Shown here in pieces: positions 25,962-33,399 of a DNA stretch of 64,000 nt; positions within the stretch are counted from its first letter, which is position 1; each line of letters begins with the position of its first letter. Source of the DNA: Nocardioides faecalis (GTDB taxonomy: Bacteria > Actinomycetota > Actinomycetes > Propionibacteriales > Nocardioidaceae). Below the pieces are notes generated by a model. It was not told the DNA's origin and ran no database searches. It worked only from the letters and a program-made list of their open reading frames with translations. The position numbers were made by a program, and so were the translations under genes. The stretch is taken from assembly GCF_018388425.1 (NCBI RefSeq), contig NZ_CP074406.1:3534001-3598000 (forward strand). Direction: 5' to 3'.

Positions 25962-26939
25962 TCAGAAGGTGAAGGTGCGGTCGACGGCGTCGAGCACCCG
26001 GTCCAGGTCGGGCAGGAAGTGCTCCTCGATCCGGGCCGGCGGGTACGGGGTGTCGTAGCCCCCGACGCGCAGCACCGGGGCCTCGAGGGAGTGGAAGCAC
26101 TCCTCGGTGACCCGGGCGGCGACCTCCGCGCCGACGCCGAGCGTCACGTGCGCCTCGTGGACGACGACCAGGCGGCCGGTGCGCCGTACGGACTCCATGA
26201 CGGGGGCCAGGTCCAGCGGGGACAGGGTGCGCAGGTCGAACACCTCGATCGAGCGGCCCTCCTCGGCGGCGACGGTGGCGGCGTCCAGGCAGGTGGAGAC
26301 GGTCGGGCCGTAGCCGACGACGGTGACGTCGGTGCCGGGGCGCACCAGCCGCGAGGTCCACAGCGGCGGCGGGGTCGCCGTCTCGTCGACGTCGGCCTTG
26401 GCGGAGTGGTAGAGCCGCTTGGGCTCGAGGAAGACGACCGGGTCGTCGCAGGCGATCGCCTGCTGGATCATCGCGTGCGCGTCGGCGGGGTTGGAGCACG
26501 CGACGACCTTGAGGCCCGGGGTGTGCGCGAACTGCGCCTCGGGCGACTCGCTGTGGTGCTCGACCGCGCCGATGCCGCCGCCGAACGGGATCCGGATGAC
26601 CATCGGCATCGGGATCCGGCCGCGGCTGCGGAAGTGCATCTTGGCGACCTGGCACACGATCTGGTCGTAGGCGGGGTAGACGAAGCCGTCGAACTGGATC
26701 TCCACCACGGGCCGGTAGCCGCGCATGGCGAGGCCGACCGCGGTGCCGACGATGCCGGACTCGGCCAGCGGGGTGTCGACGACCCGGTCCTCGCCGAAGT
26801 CCTTCTTCAGCCCGTCGGTGATCCGGAAGACACCGCCCAGGGTGCCGACGTCCTCACCCATGACGAGGACCTTCTGGTCGTCCTCCATGGCCTTGCGCAG
26901 GCCGGCGTTGAGCGCCTTGGCGAGCGTCATCGTGGTCAT
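25962..26939 (-). CDS. bkdB: 2-oxoacid dehydrogenase E1 component, beta subunit
   Basis: 325-residue beta subunit of a heterotetrameric thiamine-diphosphate decarboxylase. The family blocks are KVLVMGEDVGTLGGVFRITDGL, PLAESGIVGTAVGLAMRGYRPVVEIQFDGF, the phosphorylation-loop partner region FGGGIGAVEHHSESPEAQFAHTPGLKVV, and the C-terminal EEHFLPDLDRVLDAVDRTF. The ATG at 26939 overlaps the E1 alpha stop by four bases; a second ATG lies three codons later. The gap to E2 is 10 bp, so the three genes form one operon. Confidence 0.93.
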   Translation of the reverse strand: MTTMTLAKALNAGLRKAMEDDQKVLVMGEDVGTLGGVFRITDGLKKDFGEDRVVDTPLAESGIVGTAVGLAMRGYRPVVEIQFDGFVYPAYDQIVCQVAKMHFRSRGRIPMPMVIRIPFGGGIGAVEHHSESPEAQFAHTPGLKVVACSNPADAHAMIQQAIACDDPVVFLEPKRLYHSAKADVDETATPPPLWTSRLVRPGTDVTVVGYGPTVSTCLDAATVAAEEGRSIEVFDLRTLSPLDLAPVMESVRRTGRLVVVHEAHVTLGVGAEVAARVTEECFHSLEAPVLRVGGYDTPYPPARIEEHFLPDLDRVLDAVDRTFTF

Positions 26940-28075
26940 CGGGCCGCCTCCTCGGTCGCGAACGACGCGAGGTGGGCGTCGAAGCCCGCCTGCTGCGCGG
27001 CCAGCTCGGCGGTCTGCTCGGCGTGCACCCACGAGAACATCTCGCGCGGGTCGGGGTCGGGCAGCGTGCGGCACTCCGCGCGCATCCGCTCCCCCAGCGC
27101 GTCGGCCTCGGCGGCGACCTCGGCGACGAAGCCGTCGTCGGCCAGCCCGTTGCGGCGCAGGTAGGCCTCGACGCGGGCGATCGGGTCCTTGAGCTTCCAG
27201 CGCTCCACGTCGTCGCTGAGCCGGTAGCGGGTGGGGTCGTCGGTCGTGGTGTGCGCGCCCATCCGGTACGTGTACGCCTCCACGAACGTCGGGCCCTGGC
27301 CCTCCCGCGCGCGTTGCAGCGCGGCCTGCATGACGGCGTACGTCGCCAGCACGTCGTTGCCGTCCACCCGCACGCCGGGGAAGCCGAAGCCGTGGGCGCG
27401 GCGGTAGAGCGGGATCCGGGTCTGCCGCTCGATGGGCTCGGAGATCGCCCACTGGTTGTTCTGGCAGAAGAACACGACCGGCGCGTTGTACGACGCCGCG
27501 AACACGAACGCCTCGTTCACGTCGCCCTGGGAGGAGGCACCGTCACCGAAGTGCGCCACCACCGCGGTGTCGCGGGTCGGGTCACCGGTGCCGACGGCGC
27601 CGTCGCGCTGCACCCCCATGGCGTAGCCGGTGGCGTGCAGGGTCTGGGCGCCGATGACGATCGTGTAGAGGCCGAGGTTGTGCTTCGCGGTGTCCCAGCC
27701 GCCCTGGTCGACGCCTCGGAACAGGCCGAGCAGCGTGACCGGGTCGACGCCGCGGCACCAGGCGATGCCGTGCTCGCGGTAGGTCGGGAACACGTAGTCC
27801 TGCGGCGCGAGCGCACGCCCGGCACCGATCTGGGCGGCCTCCTGACCCAGCAGCTGGGCCCACAGGGCGAGCTCACCGTGGCGCTGCAGCGCCGTCGCCT
27901 CGATGTCGAGGCGGCGCACCAGCACCATGTCGCGGTAGAAGCCGCGCAGCTGCTCGGCGGAGAAGTCGACGTCGAAGCCCGGGTGGTGGACCCGCTCCCC
28001 CTCCGGCGTCAGGAGCTGCACCAGCTCGGGATCGGGGGCGGCCTCGGGGGCCGGGCCGAAGACGGGGTCGGTCAT
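26936..28075 (-). CDS. bkdA: 2-oxoacid dehydrogenase E1 component, alpha subunit
   Basis: 379-residue alpha subunit that binds thiamine diphosphate through GDGASSQGDVNEAFVFAASYNAPVVFFCQNNQWAIS (GDG...NN motif, about 195-230) and decarboxylates the branched-chain 2-oxoacid. YRMGAHTTTDDPTRYR is the conserved substrate/regulatory loop, in which TTDD is typical of branched-chain rather than pyruvate enzymes. The ATG at 28075 follows AAGGAG; upstream GTGs would add residues with no family support. E3 (lipoamide dehydrogenase) is not in the window and is probably shared. Confidence 0.92.
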   Translation of the reverse strand: MTDPVFGPAPEAAPDPELVQLLTPEGERVHHPGFDVDFSAEQLRGFYRDMVLVRRLDIEATALQRHGELALWAQLLGQEAAQIGAGRALAPQDYVFPTYREHGIAWCRGVDPVTLLGLFRGVDQGGWDTAKHNLGLYTIVIGAQTLHATGYAMGVQRDGAVGTGDPTRDTAVVAHFGDGASSQGDVNEAFVFAASYNAPVVFFCQNNQWAISEPIERQTRIPLYRRAHGFGFPGVRVDGNDVLATYAVMQAALQRAREGQGPTFVEAYTYRMGAHTTTDDPTRYRLSDDVERWKLKDPIARVEAYLRRNGLADDGFVAEVAAEADALGERMRAECRTLPDPDPREMFSWVHAEQTAELAAQQAGFDAHLASFATEEAAR

Positions 28076-28235
28076 CACCACTCCTTGCTCCACGGGCTCC
28101 GGGATCGCCGGAGCTCTTGGTCGGGTCACGCGCGGCCCCGGCCTGGCCACAAGGGTGCGCGACTGTGACCCGAACCACACTTGGGCGTCACCCTACTCGG
28201 CGGCGCGGTCACCGCCGAACCGGCGCGGTCGGCGG

Positions 28236-29072
28236 CTACTTCTCGACGTAGGAGTAGGCGCTGACCAGCCACTCACCGGTGCTGCCGTCGAGCAGCCAGG
28301 TCGAGGCGAGCGTCTTGCCGGTGTTGGGCGCGTAGACGTCGCCGGTGACGGTGGAGATCGTGGCGACGGTGACCGGCTCGTCGAAGGTGTACTCGGCGTT
28401 CGACATCTCCAGGTTGCCCGCGCTCCGCTTGCAGCCGGCCTGGTCGGTGAACTCCCGGACGAAGTACCGCTCCGTGGTCAGCCCCTCCACCGCGAGGCAG
28501 TCGCCCTCGAGGAGGGAGTCGAGGAACGCGCGGGCGGTGATGGTCGGGTCGCCGCTGGGGGCGTTGGTCACGGGCGGCTCGGAGGTCACGACCTCGGTCG
28601 GTGTCGACTCCGTGGGCGTTGCGGTCGGCGAGTCCGTGGCTGAGTCCGTGGGCGAGTCGGACGTCGTGGCCGAGGACGTGTCGTCGGCCACCGAGTCGTC
28701 GTCGCCGTCGTCGCCGCCGGAGACGACCAGCACCACCACGAGCGCCGCGACCACCACCAGCGCGACGACGCCCACGAGGATCCCGATGATGAGGCCCTTC
28801 TTGGAGCCCCCGCCGCCGGGCGGCGGACCGTAGCCCTGGGGGCCGCCGGGGTAGCCGCCGCCCTGTCCCGGCGGGCCGTAGCCACCCGGAGCGGGCGGCT
28901 GTCCGTACCCGCCGTACCCACCACCCTGCTGGGGCGGGTAGCCACCACCCTGCTGGGGCGGGTAGCCGCCGGGGCCGCCGTACTGCGGCGGGGTGCCCCC
29001 GCTGCCCTGCGGCGAGATCTGGGTCGGCGGCTGCTCGCCTGGCTGTCCAGGCCCGGGGAACTGGTGGCTCAC
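28236..29072 (-). CDS. Single-pass membrane protein with Gly/Pro/Gln-rich cytoplasmic region
   Basis: 278-residue protein of unknown function. Residues 1-100 are rich in Gly, Pro, Gln and Tyr, with YPPQQGGG repeated, then one membrane helix (KKGLIIGILVGVVALVVVAALVVVLVV), an acidic Asp-rich stalk, a Thr/Ser/Pro spacer and an external domain of about 110 residues with two cysteines (GDCLAVEGLT and AGCKRSAGN), likely a disulfide. The external part resembles NTF2-like, DUF4878-type domains of actinobacterial membrane proteins (ARAFLDSLLEGDCLAVEGLT). The GTG at 29072 (MSHQFPGPG) is taken as the start. It lies 10 bp after the upstream membrane gene and so may be in one transcript with it. Confidence 0.8.
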   Translation of the reverse strand: MSHQFPGPGQPGEQPPTQISPQGSGGTPPQYGGPGGYPPQQGGGYPPQQGGGYGGYGQPPAPGGYGPPGQGGGYPGGPQGYGPPPGGGGSKKGLIIGILVGVVALVVVAALVVVLVVSGGDDGDDDSVADDTSSATTSDSPTDSATDSPTATPTESTPTEVVTSEPPVTNAPSGDPTITARAFLDSLLEGDCLAVEGLTTERYFVREFTDQAGCKRSAGNLEMSNAEYTFDEPVTVATISTVTGDVYAPNTGKTLASTWLLDGSTGEWLVSAYSYVEK

Positions 29073-29082
29073 CCTCGGCAGA

Positions 29083-29970
29083 CTAAGCAGCCGACCTCGC
29101 CGGCGCACCGTCAATCGTGGGGACTCGTCGCCGCCGCGGCCACAGGGAGACCACCAGCAACAACAGCCCCACAGGCAGCGCGATCAGGTAGGTCCGGGCG
29201 TACGGCGCGACCGACCCGGTCAGCGCGTCGAGCAGGATCCGGGCGAGCTCCTGGCTCCGGACGTCGGCGCGGTCGACCACCAGGTCGGTGACCGGATCCA
29301 CCGCCAGTGGGACCAGGAGCGCGGCCAGCGCCACGCCCAGCGCGGCGCAGCCCGCGACGCGCAGCATGCCGCGCCACCCCGCCACCACCACGAGTGCCAG
29401 CGCCACCAGCCCGGCCCACACGAACGGCAGGAGGTCCGCGACCCGCTCCGCAGCGCGGTACTTCGGGCCGGCGTCGGCGACCTCGGCGCGGGGTCCGACC
29501 GGCACCGAGAGCTGGACCTCGGGGAGCCCGAGCAGCGGGATGCCGCGCTCCTCCAGCCCGAGCAGCACCTGGGCCAGCAGCGGGCTGGCGTCCACGGTGA
29601 GGCTGCCCTCGACCGAGGCGTCCGGGTCCTCGAGCAGGGTGAGGATCTGCTTGTGCAGGTCCTCGTTGGCGCGGCGCCAGAACTCGGCGAACCCGGGGCT
29701 CTCGGTCACGCCGCGCGCGCCGGCCAGCGCCCACTCCGAGACCGCGTCGGGCAGCGTGATCGGCAGGTGCTGCTGGAGGTTGTCGACCGCGGCGTCCGCG
29801 GTGGCCTGCGCCAACAGGTCGCGGACCTCGCGATCGTCGGCCAGCGGGGCCATGGTGGCGACGAACTCGTCGCGGTCGGCGATCGTGGCGTCCAGCCACG
29901 ACGTGGCGACGACCAGCGGCGCGACGAGGGTGGCCAGCAGCACCAGGGCGCCGGCGGTGAAGGACCTCAT
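29083..29970 (-). CDS. Multi-pass membrane protein of unknown function
   Basis: 295 residues. An N-terminal helix (AGALVLLATLVAPLVVATSWL) is followed by an external alpha-helical region of about 150 residues (SWLDATIADRDEFVATMAPLADDREVRDLLAQA), then three membrane helices and a basic C-terminus (LWPRRRRVP). The pattern of one helix, a helical outer domain with ATI..R.EF segments and three helices is common in Streptomyces and Nocardioides membrane proteins that have no assigned role. It is followed after 10 bp by the Gly/Pro-rich membrane protein. Confidence 0.75.
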   Translation of the reverse strand: MRSFTAGALVLLATLVAPLVVATSWLDATIADRDEFVATMAPLADDREVRDLLAQATADAAVDNLQQHLPITLPDAVSEWALAGARGVTESPGFAEFWRRANEDLHKQILTLLEDPDASVEGSLTVDASPLLAQVLLGLEERGIPLLGLPEVQLSVPVGPRAEVADAGPKYRAAERVADLLPFVWAGLVALALVVVAGWRGMLRVAGCAALGVALAALLVPLAVDPVTDLVVDRADVRSQELARILLDALTGSVAPYARTYLIALPVGLLLLVVSLWPRRRRVPTIDGAPARSAA

Positions 29971-30052
29971 CGGACGCGGGTCCCGTCTGCCTCAGCGGAC
30001 GGGGCCCGCGCCACGAGCCGGGCCACGAGTCGGGACACGAGTCGGGACAGGG

Positions 30053-31132
30053 TCAGCACCCGTCCCCGGAGTCCTTGTCGTAGTTGGTCGTCTTGACCTT
30101 CCAGTCACCGTCCTCCTTGCAGAGCAGGGCGGTGCCGTCGCGCTCGATCTTCTCCTCGCCGCTCAGGGCGTCGTCGAGGTACTTCTCGTTGTCGCCCTTG
30201 TACTCCTGGGTGGTCTCCCAGTCGACGGTGGCCTCGTCACCGTCCTCCTCGACGTCCTTGGTCTCGATCGAGAAGTCGATGTCGCCGCGGATGTCCTCCT
30301 CGGACTCGTCGTACTCCTTCTCGAAGTCCTCGAGGAACTCGTTGTAGTCGTCCTCGATCTCGTCGACGTACTCGCCGCAGCTGTCGACGTTGCGCTCCTC
30401 GAACTCCTCGTCCAGGTCGTCCTTGGTGGACAGCTCGCACAGGGTCTCGATGTCGCTCTCGAACTCCGCGCGCAGGTAGTCCTCGGTGACGCTCTCGGGG
30501 CCGTTGCCGCCGAGCACCTTGAGCAGCACGAAGAGCAGCACCACCACGAGCAGGACCGCGCCGACACCGCCGCCGATGATCGCGATCAGCTTGCCCTTGC
30601 CGCCGCCGGAACCGCCGGGGCCGCCGGGGCCCGCTCCGTAGCCGCCCTGGCCGAAGCCGGGCTGGCCGGGCTGGCCGTAGCCGGGCTGGCCGTAGCCGCC
30701 CTGACCCGCCGGGGCTCCGTAGCCCTGCTGACCGGCCGGGGCGCCGTAGCCCTGCTGACCGGCCGGGGCTCCGTAGCCCTGCTGGCCGCTGGGCGCGCCG
30801 TACGGCGACTGGCCGCCGGTGCCGTAGGGCTGCTGCGGGGTGCCCTGGCCACTCGCGCCGGCGCCGCCGGCGGCGTAGCCGGCCGCGGTGTTCGGTGCGA
30901 CGACCGTGGCCTGGTCACCGGCGCCCTGAGCAACCCCGGAGCCGTCCCACCCGGAGCCGTCCGACCCGGTGCCGGCGCCCGAGCCCTGCTGTCCGCCGTT
31001 GTCCGAGCCCTGCTGGCCCCCGGCGCCCGGCTGGGTGTGCTCGGTCCACTGCGTGCCGTCCCACCAGCGCAACCCGCCCTGACCGTCGGGGTACCACCCT
31101 GCCGGGGTCGTCGGCTGGTTCGGGTCAGACAT
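30053..31132 (-). CDS. DUF2510 protein with GQQGYGAPA repeats and acidic outer domain
   Basis: 359-residue single-pass membrane protein. The N-terminal DUF2510 module is AGWYPDGQGGLRWWDGTQWTEHT, a Trp-rich motif common in actinobacterial envelope proteins. A long Gly/Gln/Pro/Ser region follows, including tandem GQQGYGAPA copies (DNA 30700-30800) and GYGQPG copies. After the membrane helix (KLIAIIGGGVGAVLLVVVLLFVLLKVL) an external domain is strikingly acidic, with many Asp/Glu (DEEFEERNVDSCGEYVDEIEDD) and cysteines at the start, middle and end for likely disulfides. The fold resembles lumazine/DUF4878-like small outer domains. Similar in plan to the protein at 28236-29072, suggesting paralogous envelope proteins. 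Downstream (30008-30050) lie three 12-bp ACGAGTCGGGAC-like copies. Confidence 0.8.
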   Translation of the reverse strand: MSDPNQPTTPAGWYPDGQGGLRWWDGTQWTEHTQPGAGGQQGSDNGGQQGSGAGTGSDGSGWDGSGVAQGAGDQATVVAPNTAAGYAAGGAGASGQGTPQQPYGTGGQSPYGAPSGQQGYGAPAGQQGYGAPAGQQGYGAPAGQGGYGQPGYGQPGQPGFGQGGYGAGPGGPGGSGGGKGKLIAIIGGGVGAVLLVVVLLFVLLKVLGGNGPESVTEDYLRAEFESDIETLCELSTKDDLDEEFEERNVDSCGEYVDEIEDDYNEFLEDFEKEYDESEEDIRGDIDFSIETKDVEEDGDEATVDWETTQEYKGDNEKYLDDALSGEEKIERDGTALLCKEDGDWKVKTTNYDKDSGDGC

Positions 31133-31226
31133 GCGATCTCCTTGTGCAGGTGAGCGGTCCGTCCGCTCGGACTGGGCGCAGTATGCCACCCATGAGGGCT
31201 CTCCAATCCTGTCCAGGCACGCGGGT

Positions 31227-32213
31227 TCAGGGGCCGGGTGTCGCTGCCAGGGACGCGACGAAGTCGAGCTTGTCGAGCACCGGCGGCGGAATGACGAACG
31301 GGTAGACGTCGGCCTTGCCCATCGCCCGGTTGATCTGGTTGAGGGCCACCGACAGCGGCATCCACACCGCCACCACGAGGTCGGAGAAGCGTTCGTGCGC
31401 GGTGGGCTCGAAGTAGACCAGGCCGAACGAGGCCGCGGTGGCGACGGTGTCGCTGATGTGCAGGTAGTGCGCGAACGTCTCGGCGAAGTCCTCGAACGGG
31501 TGCATCGTCGCGTAGGTGGTGATGAAGGAGTCGGCCCAGTCGGCCGGCGGCCCCTGCGAGTAGTGCCGGTCGATCTCCGCCTGGTAGTCCTTCGTCTCGT
31601 CACCGAACAGCTCGCGACACCGCGCCAGCCGCTCGGGGTGCTCCTCGGTGACCAGCACCGACTGCAGGTAGTGCCCCACCTCGTGGCGCAGGTGGCCGAG
31701 CAGGGTGCGGTACGGCTCGCCGAGCTCCTGGCGGATCCGCTCGCGCCGGGCGTCGTCGGACTCGGCGAGGTCGATGGTGATCACGCCGTCGGCGTGGCCG
31801 ATGACCACGTTCTCCTCGCCCGAGGCGGGACTGCTCGAGAGCATGTCGAAGACCAGGCCCGAGATGTTGAAGCCGAGCTCGTCGAGCTCGGCGACGAGGT
31901 GCCGCTTGGCCGCCTCCGCAGCCGCGAAGTGCGCCAGCCCCTCGGCGTCGTCGTCGGACGGACGGGTCCGAGTCAGGTCGCACGCCGAGCACTGCCCGCC
32001 GGCGACCGGGCTCAGCCAGGTGCACCCCGACAGGTCCAGGTTGGCGCAGACGTGCCACGTGCGGCCCTCAGCGTCGACGTAGCGGCTAGCGTCGTCGACG
32101 CACACGATGGCCCGCTCGGCGCGGGAGTAACCCAGCGCGGAGCCACAGGTGACGCAGACGGAGTTGTCGAAGAAGAGCGGGCTCTGGCAGGCCCGGCAGC
32201 GGTAGGTGCGCAC
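31227..32213 (-). CDS. Zinc-ribbon, putative zinc-binding metallopeptidase
   Basis: 328 residues. The N-terminal zinc ribbon has CRACQSPLFFDNSVCVTCG, and a second cysteine cluster lies in HVCANLDLSGCTWL and GGQCSACDLT. The catalytic-like domain holds LLGHLRHEVGHYL, an HExxH variant HEVGH, with downstream FGDETKDY and FEDFAETFAHYLHI, in which Glu and His may complete the site. This is the layout of the COG4307-type proteins annotated as putative zinc-binding peptidases. The GTG at 32213 starts directly at the ribbon (VRTYRCRACQ); the longer reading upstream overlaps the next gene in another frame. No signal peptide, so it is probably cytoplasmic. Substrate unknown. Confidence 0.85.
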   Translation of the reverse strand: MRTYRCRACQSPLFFDNSVCVTCGSALGYSRAERAIVCVDDASRYVDAEGRTWHVCANLDLSGCTWLSPVAGGQCSACDLTRTRPSDDDAEGLAHFAAAEAAKRHLVAELDELGFNISGLVFDMLSSSPASGEENVVIGHADGVITIDLAESDDARRERIRQELGEPYRTLLGHLRHEVGHYLQSVLVTEEHPERLARCRELFGDETKDYQAEIDRHYSQGPPADWADSFITTYATMHPFEDFAETFAHYLHISDTVATAASFGLVYFEPTAHERFSDLVVAVWMPLSVALNQINRAMGKADVYPFVIPPPVLDKLDFVASLAATPGP

Positions 32214-32230
32214 CCGGTGTCCGGCCGCGC

Positions 32231-32467
32231 TCAGTTGGTGGAGGTGATGACGGCGACCACCACGACCCAGGCGAACAGCACGACCGCGGTCGCCAGCCCC
32301 ACGACGAGCCCGACGGTGCGCGGCTTGCTGGCCGGGGCGAGCCCTTGGAGCACGGCCCCCACGGGGACGCCGTACGGAGGTGCAGCGAAGGCCTGCGGCT
32401 GGCCGAGGTACGACGGCGGTGGCGGCTGGGCGCCCTGGGGCGGGACGCCGTACGGAGGCTGGCTCAT
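32231..32467 (-). CDS. Small single-pass membrane protein with Pro-rich N-terminus
   Basis: 78 residues: a Pro/Gln/Tyr-rich first half (SQPPYGVPPQGAQPPPPSYLG) and one C-terminal membrane helix (TVGLVVGLATAVVLFAWVVVVAVI). Its PPYGVP pieces echo the cytoplasmic regions of the larger membrane proteins at 28-31 kb. It ends 17 bp before the peptidase gene and may be cotranscribed. Function unknown. Confidence 0.65.
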   Translation of the reverse strand: MSQPPYGVPPQGAQPPPPSYLGQPQAFAAPPYGVPVGAVLQGLAPASKPRTVGLVVGLATAVVLFAWVVVVAVITSTN

Positions 32468-32523
32468 GCTCCACACCCTAGGAGGGGGCAGGTCACCGCT
32501 CCAGGGGCTCGCGGCGGCGATCC

Positions 32524-33399
32524 TCAGATCGGGGCGACGTCGACGGAGACGTCGAGCCGAGAACCGGTGGCCTCGGTGAAGATGACGCCCTTGAGCGGCG
32601 GGACGTCGCCGTAGTCGCGGCCCCAGGCCAAGGTGACGTAGCGGTCGTTCTGCCACTGGTCGTTGGTCGGGTCGACGGCCAGCCACTCGTCGCCGCCCAG
32701 CCACACCGCCACCCAGGCGTGAGAGGCGTCGGCACCGACGATCCGCTCCTTGCCCGGCGGCGGCTCGGTGGCCAGGTAGCCGCTGACGTAGCGCGCGGCC
32801 AGGCCGTGCCCGCGCAGCGCGGCGAGGGTGAGGTGGGCGAAGTCCTGGCAGACCCCGGCCCGCTTGGCGAGGATCTCCGGCACGGTGGAGGTGACCGTGG
32901 TGGCCGCGGCGTCGTACTCGAAGTCCTCGTGGATGCGGTGGACCAGGTCGGTGACCGCCTCCCCGATCGGCCGGCCGGGAGCCAACGAGGCCGCGGCGTA
33001 CTCTCGCGCTCCGGCGTGCAGCGGCACCGCGGCGCTGGGCAGCGCGAAGTCGGTGGCCTGCCAGGCGCCGGCACGGTGTGGCTCGGCCAACGGCCGCAGC
33101 CCCTCCCAGTCCCGGGCCAGGGCGACCTCGTCGACGACCGGCACCATCACGTCCACCTCACCGGCGCCCAGCACGACCAGCTGCTCGTGCGCGGAGCTCA
33201 CCTGGAAGTAGGTCACGGTGTTGCCGTAGTGGTCCACGTCGCGGGTCAGGTCGCCGGGCACGGGGTCCACCAGCACGTCGTACGACGCGACCTGCTGCCA
33301 GGGCAGCGTCCGCGGCACGAGGTGGCCCACGCCGTAGCTGTCGGTGACGACGTCGTCGTAGGCGTAGGTGGTGCGGTGGGCGATCCGGTAGCGGGTCAC
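32524..33399 (-). CDS. Transglutaminase-like cysteine protease family protein
   Basis: 291 residues. The N-terminal beta domain opens MTRYRIAHRTTYAYDDVVTDSYGVGHLVPR, the standard bacterial transglutaminase N-domain, and the catalytic triad is Cys in RAGVCQDFAHL, His in GADASHAWVAVWL and Asp in WLAVDPTND. Proteins of this type hydrolyse or transfer amide bonds; many are peptidases. Third gene of an operon with DUF2126 and ATP-grasp/alpha-E genes; the ATG at 33399 overlaps the previous stop by four bases. The linkage suggests it trims or cleaves a peptide-type product of the ligases. Confidence 0.92.
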   Translation of the reverse strand: MTRYRIAHRTTYAYDDVVTDSYGVGHLVPRTLPWQQVASYDVLVDPVPGDLTRDVDHYGNTVTYFQVSSAHEQLVVLGAGEVDVMVPVVDEVALARDWEGLRPLAEPHRAGAWQATDFALPSAAVPLHAGAREYAAASLAPGRPIGEAVTDLVHRIHEDFEYDAAATTVTSTVPEILAKRAGVCQDFAHLTLAALRGHGLAARYVSGYLATEPPPGKERIVGADASHAWVAVWLGGDEWLAVDPTNDQWQNDRYVTLAWGRDYGDVPPLKGVIFTEATGSRLDVSVDVAPI

